Shown here piece by piece: positions 21,672-24,000 of a DNA stretch of 24,000 nucleotides (the first letter of the stretch is position 1; each line of letters begins with the position of its first letter). A program made the position numbers and the translations under genes. Below the pieces are notes generated by a model. That model had not been told where the DNA came from. It did not search any database and saw only the letters and a list, made by a program, of their open reading frames with translations. The DNA is taken from assembly GCA_964541485.1 (NCBI GenBank), contig CAZIQL010000036.1, positions 1 through 24,000 on the forward strand. Reading direction: 5' to 3'. Origin of the DNA: SIG299 sp964541485 (lineage in GTDB: Bacteria; Bacillota; Clostridia; Lachnospirales; Lachnospiraceae).

Positions 21672-22719
21672 AAATATCCTCAATATCAAAATCATTCTTT
21701 AACGCTTCTATTAGCGTTTTCGCACTCTGTCTGTTTAATCCATAGTACTTGGCACTTTTCACCTGCTCTTCCGTAATCATTCCGCTTTCCTTTAATTGCT
21801 CCATATGATGGGAAATGGTTGAGGTCGCAAGCGAAACCCTTTTTGCAATATCAACCCCACGCATCGGTCCTTCTTTTGCAAGCAGACTCAGAATCCGGTA
21901 CCTTGCTCCATCGGAAATCGCCTTTAAAGCCACAACTGTGTCCTCGCCGCTTCTCTTACTGTCCCTATTTGACAAAAACAGAAGCTGACGTTTTTCTTCC
22001 CCTTCGGTCTGAAAATACCGGCAGGCTCTTGCCGGCATCAGGTAGGATACCAGAAATACAAACTCTGTATACGGACCTCTGTTCTTAAAGGTCTTTCCAA
22101 GCAATTCCTCCGAAAACGCAAGTGCACCTTTTTCTTGTACACCTACTCGTATTTCCTCAAGACGATGCTCCGTCTTATCTTTCCTGTATTTCAAAAAATC
22201 CTCCAGCTGCTCCGTCTGCAGTTCCTTGGAAAGCTCAAACAGTTCTGCAATAAATTTTCTGCTTTGACGGATAAACGCCGACACCTTAAGGAAACTTTCA
22301 CACTCTCCGGATAACCATCCATATACTGTATCTAATGCCTCATCCCCAGAAAAGGCTTTACATAGCACTTCCTTCGTCGCACCCGTAATGCGATCAAGTG
22401 CCAACACTCTCCACAAAAATTCCTCTTGCGGCAGAACAAGAAGTGCTTCCTTATAGCTTTCCAACGTAACCTTCTCTAACGGGAAATCTAAAAGGAAATC
22501 CATCAGATTCATGTACGAATTTTTTTCAATCACCGGAAACACTTCAAAAAGGAAGTGATACTTTCTTTTCCAGTAACTGACCTGTTCTTCTCCATACAGC
22601 TCCGTCACAAGACCATGCACCTTTTCTCCGGCAAGCAGGCTGACAGTCCCCCAAACCGGCTCTAAACAGGCCAGGTTCATCATTATGCAATTCTCTTTCA
22701 CATGTTCTGATTGCAGCAT
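21670..22719 (-). CDS. ArsR-type winged-helix transcription regulator with a large N-terminal domain
   Basis: This is a 349-aa protein. The last ~85 residues (262-340) are an ArsR/SmtB winged helix: ALKAISDGARYRILSLLAKEG, recognition helix LATSTISHHMEQLKESGMI (298-314), then a wing KSAKYYGLN. The first ~255 residues are a helical domain of unknown type (DUF5937-like in layout) without the CxC or DxH metal sites of classic ArsR proteins, so metal sensing is unlikely. AAGGAG is 6 nt before the ATG. It has its own promoter and terminator, so it is not in the exporter operon but lies directly upstream of it. TTCGA repeats at the exporter start may be its binding site. It probably represses or activates the exporter in response to the exported compound (inference). 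Confidence 0.85.
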   Translation of the reverse strand: MLQSEHVKENCIMMNLACLEPVWGTVSLLAGEKVHGLVTELYGEEQVSYWKRKYHFLFEVFPVIEKNSYMNLMDFLLDFPLEKVTLESYKEALLVLPQEEFLWRVLALDRITGATKEVLCKAFSGDEALDTVYGWLSGECESFLKVSAFIRQSRKFIAELFELSKELQTEQLEDFLKYRKDKTEHRLEEIRVGVQEKGALAFSEELLGKTFKNRGPYTEFVFLVSYLMPARACRYFQTEGEEKRQLLFLSNRDSKRSGEDTVVALKAISDGARYRILSLLAKEGPMRGVDIAKRVSLATSTISHHMEQLKESGMITEEQVKSAKYYGLNRQSAKTLIEALKNDFDIEDI

Positions 22720-22751
22720 CGGGTTCTCCTTCTAAAACATCCATTACTATC

Positions 22752-22779
22752 ATTATACATTTTTTTGCCATAAGTTCAA
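22752..22779 (-). promoter_or_regulatory. Promoter of the ArsR-type regulator gene
   Basis: The minus strand reads TTGAAC (22774-22779), a 16-bp spacer and TATAAT (22752-22757). No TTCGA repeats are present here, so autoregulation through the same site is not apparent. Confidence 0.6.
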
Positions 22780-22843
22780 GTATACGCAGAAGTCAAAAAT
22801 GTATCTAAGTCATAAGTTTTTTCGATTGCTTTATTAGCTTTTT

Positions 22844-22888
22844 TTGTCTGATGCTTTACCCATTAACATTTTAACCCTTATCAGACAA
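22844..22888. repeat. 9-bp perfect inverted repeat in the non-coding stretch
   Basis: TTGTCTGAT (22844-22852) and ATCAGACAA (22880-22888) are perfect inverted repeats around a 27-bp AT-rich spacer. No U-tract follows in either direction, so it is not a terminator. It could be an operator, or a remnant of the degraded gene next to it. Confidence 0.35.
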
Positions 22889-22915
22889 TATAACTACAGT
22901 AAACTATTTCGATTG

Positions 22916-23197
22916 TCAATATTTCATTCGTTGATTTTGCAGCAAGTCCATTTTATTTTCTGTATTTTCACGAATATCAAAGCTTAAATCCGTGGAAATC
23001 AAATGTATCGGCTCTTTCACTGTCTCTACTAGCTTTGTTAACAACATGCCACGTCCGGAAGCAATATCCACCATATATCCTTCTTCTATTTGTGCTACCA
23101 CTTCTGCAATTGAATTCAGGTGAAGGTGCTGCTCATGAAGTTGAAAACAATTTTTACAAACCGGGCAACGTAATGCACCAAGAATATCTTTATATAT
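22916..23197 (-). pseudogene. Remnant of a class I SAM-dependent methyltransferase gene
   Basis: The frame is open from 23200 to the stop at 22916 but has no usual start for most of its length. It reads YKDILGALRCPVCKNCFQL, a CPVC zinc-ribbon-like segment, then EEGYMVDIASGRGMLLTKL, which is the SAM-binding motif I of class I methyltransferases, then HLISTDLSFDI, the acidic motif II. It then breaks into unrelated residues and stops. The remaining half of the fold is missing. A GAGG site sits 9 nt before an ATA codon (23195-23197), so a start ATG may have mutated to ATA; a GTG at 23101 could give only a 61-aa product. RlmA-like rRNA methyltransferases have a similar zinc-ribbon layout, but the fragment is too short to assign. 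Confidence 0.65.
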
Positions 23198-23236
23198 TTG
23201 CTATTTCCTCTATCTCTTTATACAACATTACGGATT

Positions 23237-23641
23237 CTATTTCCTGTCTTCAGGTACCCAATCATCATCCGGTCTATGCTGCGGAAGTGATAGAAACCAC
23301 TTTACTCCATAACAATCCGTTACTATCGCCGCACAAGGACTCCACGGCAATTCGCATATATCCATTTCTATTTTGCCACCATCTGACAAAACATCAAACG
23401 CCCGTTCCAGCTCATTGTGGGTATTGAAAGTAACACCTAATTCAATGGGATTTCTGTCCGTAAATGTATCTTGTTTTGCTTCAACCACACAGCAAAACCC
23501 TTCTCCGTTTCTCATCAATTCCGAATGATAATATGTACCATCATTATTTAAAACATGATATCCCAATTCCAAATCAAAAGCAGCTTTATACTTTTCAATA
23601 GCTTTCGGACTATTCTTTACATAAATTCCTATCCCAATCAT
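23237..23641 (-). CDS. VOC-fold (glyoxalase / bleomycin-resistance superfamily) protein
   Basis: This 134-aa protein is a single vicinal-oxygen-chelate domain of paired beta-alpha-beta-beta-beta units. MIGIGIYVKNSPKAIEKYKAAFDLELGYHVLNNDGTYYHSEL is the first unit. FNTHNELERAFDVLSDGGKIEMDICELPWSPCAAIVTDCYGVKWFLSL is the second, in the form seen in PhnB-like and 3-demethylubiquinone methyltransferase-like members. The function is unknown. AAGGAGG lies about 12 nt before the ATG. It has its own promoter. A methyltransferase remnant follows it, and the two may once have been a unit (inference). Confidence 0.85.
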   Translation of the reverse strand: MIGIGIYVKNSPKAIEKYKAAFDLELGYHVLNNDGTYYHSELMRNGEGFCCVVEAKQDTFTDRNPIELGVTFNTHNELERAFDVLSDGGKIEMDICELPWSPCAAIVTDCYGVKWFLSLPQHRPDDDWVPEDRK

Positions 23642-23683
23642 TTTGTTTTTGCTCCTCCTTCGTGTTCATTCATTACCAATATA

Positions 23684-23712
23684 ATAATAGCATATTCAAG
23701 ACTATACTACAA
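23684..23712 (-). promoter_or_regulatory. Candidate promoter of the VOC gene
   Basis: The minus strand reads TTGTAG (23707-23712), a 17-bp spacer and TATTAT (23684-23689), about 40 bp upstream of the ATG. Confidence 0.5.
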
Positions 23713-23735
23713 TATTTCTTCCAAACCCAAAGATA

Positions 23736-23771
23736 CAAAAAGGGCTCCCAGAAGTCACTTCCAAGAGCCCT
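23736..23771 (-). terminator. Terminator of the GGGtGRT gene
   Basis: On the minus strand AGGGCTC (23765-23771) pairs with GAGCCCT (23741-23747), with an inner GAAGT/CTTC pairing, and TTTTTG follows. Confidence 0.85.
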
Positions 23772-23800
23772 AAAAACCTTTATTTTACTGTATTTTTCAA

Positions 23801-24000
23801 TTAGAACTTACCAGCCTTAGCTGCTTCCTCAATAGAAACTGCTACTGCAACAGTCATACCAACCATTGGGTTGTTACCTGCGCCGATCAGACCCATCATT
23901 TCTACGTGAGCCGGAACGGAGGAGGAACCTGCGAACTGTGCATCAGAGTGCATACGGCCGAGAGTATCGGTCATACCGTAGGAAGCAGGACCTGCTGCCA
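23801..24000 (-). CDS. GGGtGRT-family protein, C-terminal fragment (runs off the right edge)
   Basis: Only the last 66 codons are in the window. They read SYGMTDTLGRMHSDAQFAGSSSVPAHVEMMGLIGAGNNPMVGMTVAVAVSIEEAAKAGKF, which I recognise as the C-terminus of the GGGtGRT protein family. This is a conserved ~330-residue family of unknown function in clostridia, named for a motif that is off the window here. The stop is at 23801-23803 and a good terminator follows. Codon use is more biased than in its neighbours (many GCA, GGT and GTT codons), consistent with a highly expressed gene. Confidence 0.85.
   Translation of the reverse strand, partial: AAGPASYGMTDTLGRMHSDAQFAGSSSVPAHVEMMGLIGAGNNPMVGMTVAVAVSIEEAAKAGKF

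Noticed and set aside
1..24000. CRISPR arrays, tRNA/rRNA genes, insertion sequences, prophage
   Set aside because: No repeat-spacer pattern, RNA gene signature, transposase or integrase was seen by eye. tRNAscan-SE and an ISfinder search would confirm this.

Overview
The window looks like a chromosomal segment of an anaerobic gut-type Firmicute, most likely a Lachnospiraceae (Clostridia). The evidence is the strong AAGGAGG ribosome binding sites, the TTGACA/TATAAT promoters and intrinsic terminators, the GGGtGRT-family protein at the right edge, a TM1266-type iron-only hydrogenase regulator, radical SAM enzymes, and the fit of most proteins to clostridial families. No rRNA, tRNA, CRISPR array, transposase or phage gene was seen. 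Most genes are on the minus strand.

Layout. 1-3812: the start of serC at the left edge, then an ilvD-ilvB branched-chain amino acid operon whose 3' end carries a large nested inverted repeat. 3856-5605: a short-form biotin ligase (birA), a divergent 76-aa protein of unknown function, and a CarD-like regulator. 5696-6910: a lipoprotein foldase of FKBP/trigger-factor type, with a terminator-like hairpin in its predicted leader. 7009-9911: a probable three-gene operon of a TM1266-type regulator, a substrate-binding lipoprotein and one polypeptide fusing an ABC permease to its ATPase. It is preceded by a ~180-nt leader that folds on paper into a three-way junction plus a 3' hairpin; I could not match it to a riboswitch class I know. 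9999-11741: a chemoreceptor. 11871-15624: a probable operon of two different radical SAM enzymes and a secreted, membrane-anchored protein of unknown function. 15662-17516: an ECF sigma factor with its overlapping membrane anti-sigma gene, divergent from the radical SAM operon. 17520-18993: a DUF6512-like membrane protein and an AraC-type HTH fused to a GGDEF domain. 19200-22779: a three-gene ABC-2 exporter next to an ArsR-type regulator gene, with TCGA-containing inverted repeats over the exporter start site. 22844-24000: a degraded methyltransferase gene, a VOC-fold protein and the end of a GGGtGRT protein.

How the genes work together. ilvD and ilvB encode two steps of valine/isoleucine synthesis. 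The TM1266/ABC operon looks like an import system whose leader RNA may sense something related to its cargo. The ArsR protein probably controls the exporter beside it. The ECF pair is a standard envelope-signal switch. The strongest candidates for something undescribed are the structured leader with its fused transporter (7009-9911) and the radical SAM pair with its secreted partner (11871-15552). All assignments come from reading the sequence; no database search or folding program was run.
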